Below, piece by piece: positions 63,485-64,000 of a stretch of 64,000 nt of DNA. The notes beneath the pieces are model-generated. The model made no database searches. It saw only the letters and a program-made list of their open reading frames with translations, and was not told the DNA's origin. Within the stretch, counting starts at the first letter, position 1, and each line of letters opens with the position of its first letter. A program made the translations under genes and the position numbers. Source of the stretch: Lysobacterales bacterium (lineage in GTDB: Bacteria > Pseudomonadota > Gammaproteobacteria > Xanthomonadales > SZUA-36); assembly GCA_014238945.1 (NCBI GenBank), contig JABAAB010000115.1, positions 124,001 through 188,000 on the forward strand, read 5' to 3'.

Positions 63485-64000
63485 TCAGCCCGGCAGACCC
63501 AGGATGCGTTTGGCCACGATATTGAGTTGGATTTCGGATGTGCCCCCCTCAATCGAATTACCCTTGGTGCGCAACCAGTCTTTTGCCAGCACCTGCTCAT
63601 CACTGTCCTCAGATGACCATGCAAGTGCTTCGTTACCATGGATATCCATCAGCAGGCTATAGCGTTGCTTGTTCAACTCGGTGCCGTAGTATTTAAACCA
63701 TGAAGATACCGCGCCCAGGCTGATACCGGACTTGACCTCATCGCGTGATCGCTCAATGGTGAGTGCGAAGGCCATTTGATCCATTTCAAAACGGGCTATA
63801 TCCGAGCGCATGATCTGGTCGTCAAGCTTACCCGTGTCACCACCAATAATTTCCATGGCGATTTCACCGGGGGAACGCATGCCGGTTTGAGAAAGACCGG
63901 TCCACGAGATCATTTCCCTTTCATGGGTTAACAGGTACTTTGCAATACTCCAGCCCCTGTTGAGTTCTCCAATCTGTTGGAATTTCGGAATATGGACATT
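63485..64000 (-). CDS. Acyl-CoA dehydrogenase (partial, N-terminus outside window)
   Basis: The minus frame is open from the right edge, so the start is missing; 172 codons (171 residues) are visible. The read-through beginning (NVHIPKFQQIGELNRGWSIA, then KYLLTHEREM) is the middle-to-C-terminal junction of the family, and the end has IEGGTSEIQLNIVAKRILGLPG, the FAD-site motif GGTSEI found in FadE-type enzymes. It ends 10 bases before the second acyl-CoA dehydrogenase. Paired dehydrogenase genes often encode two different subunits of one heteromeric enzyme, known from steroid-degrading actinobacteria. This supports a specialised acyl-CoA substrate. Confidence 0.92.
   Translation of the reverse strand, partial: NVHIPKFQQIGELNRGWSIAKYLLTHEREMISWTGLSQTGMRSPGEIAMEIIGGDTGKLDDQIMRSDIARFEMDQMAFALTIERSRDEVKSGISLGAVSSWFKYYGTELNKQRYSLLMDIHGNEALAWSSEDSDEQVLAKDWLRTKGNSIEGGTSEIQLNIVAKRILGLPG

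Noticed and set aside
63475..63639. Upstream extension of the second acyl-CoA dehydrogenase
   Set aside because: The added 55 residues overlap the C-terminus of the neighbouring dehydrogenase gene in another frame and do not match the family; ATG 63474 gives the expected start.
1..64000. CRISPR array, tRNA, rRNA, insertion sequence or prophage
   Set aside because: I saw no spaced direct repeats, no tRNA T-loop patterns, no rRNA core and no transposase, integrase or phage structural motifs. A tRNA scan would be more reliable than reading by eye.

Overview
This window looks like a chromosomal segment from a free-living Gram-negative bacterium, most likely a marine or sediment gammaproteobacterium. 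The basis is the envelope equipment (Mla-type lipid transport, FadL and TonB-dependent outer-membrane proteins, Tat-type signal peptides, lipoproteins, a zinc-sulfur anti-sigma factor) and a TPR protein with an N-terminal DELKRRNVFRV segment, of a kind I associate with marine gammaproteobacteria. I cannot name the genus. I saw no rRNA, tRNA, CRISPR array, transposase, integrase or phage genes. Gene density is high, with short operons on both strands.

Layout. 1-8706 (minus): tldD, tldE/pmbA, then a DUF4159 / MoxR ATPase / DUF58 / BatA-like / DUF4175-like cluster running off the left edge, a predicted envelope-quality or chaperone-insertase system with Tat-type exported partners. 9007-9609: lipoprotein with a terminator. 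9674-15478 (minus): a signalling block with a hybrid histidine kinase, a single-domain response regulator, a receiver plus class III nucleotide cyclase, a DUF3307 membrane protein and a bacterial Popeye-domain protein, which together look like a complete cyclic-nucleotide module. 15607-21585 (plus): an MFS transporter, an exported protein broken by a stop codon, and an Mla/Pqi-like ABC lipid transporter with an auxiliary lipoprotein. 21671-25788 (minus): a DUF3313-like protein and a zinc uptake locus (ZnuB, ZnuA, porin-like protein, small CxxC protein) without its ATPase. 26037-30369: a decayed LamG gene, a VOC protein, a beta-propeller-like protein and a frameshifted TPR protein. 30567-37936 (plus): upp, then FadL-type and TonB-dependent outer-membrane proteins followed by a TctCAB tripartite transporter. 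37929-43995: an envelope-polysaccharide locus (flippase, ATP-grasp, deacetylase, cupin protein, divergent glycosyltransferase). 44104-50454 (minus): ECF sigma factor, anti-sigma/VWA fusion and a 1,000-residue exported membrane protein. 50585-54358 (plus): agmatine-to-putrescine operon with an MFS transporter, a TetR regulator and a clear palindromic operator over the promoter. 54395-57675: a frameshifted NHL-like gene and a penicillin/AHL acylase-family enzyme. 57849-64000 (minus): a beta-oxidation cluster (two acyl-CoA dehydrogenases, two SDRs, MaoC hydratase, thiolase, quinone oxidoreductase-like protein).

A recurring theme is broken reading frames. Four frameshifts (three in the TPR gene, one in the NHL-like gene) are each best explained by one missing base in a homopolymer run. 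Two more genes carry an in-frame stop in otherwise continuous coding sequence (17312-17314 and 62437-62439). Homopolymer deletions point to sequencing or assembly error as a serious alternative to real pseudogenes.

The best candidates for something new are the Popeye-cyclase-histidine kinase block, the sigma / anti-sigma-VWA / giant exported protein cluster, and the Tat-exported TldD next to a MoxR-VWA-type operon. All function calls are by motif and family recognition from the sequence; no database search was run.
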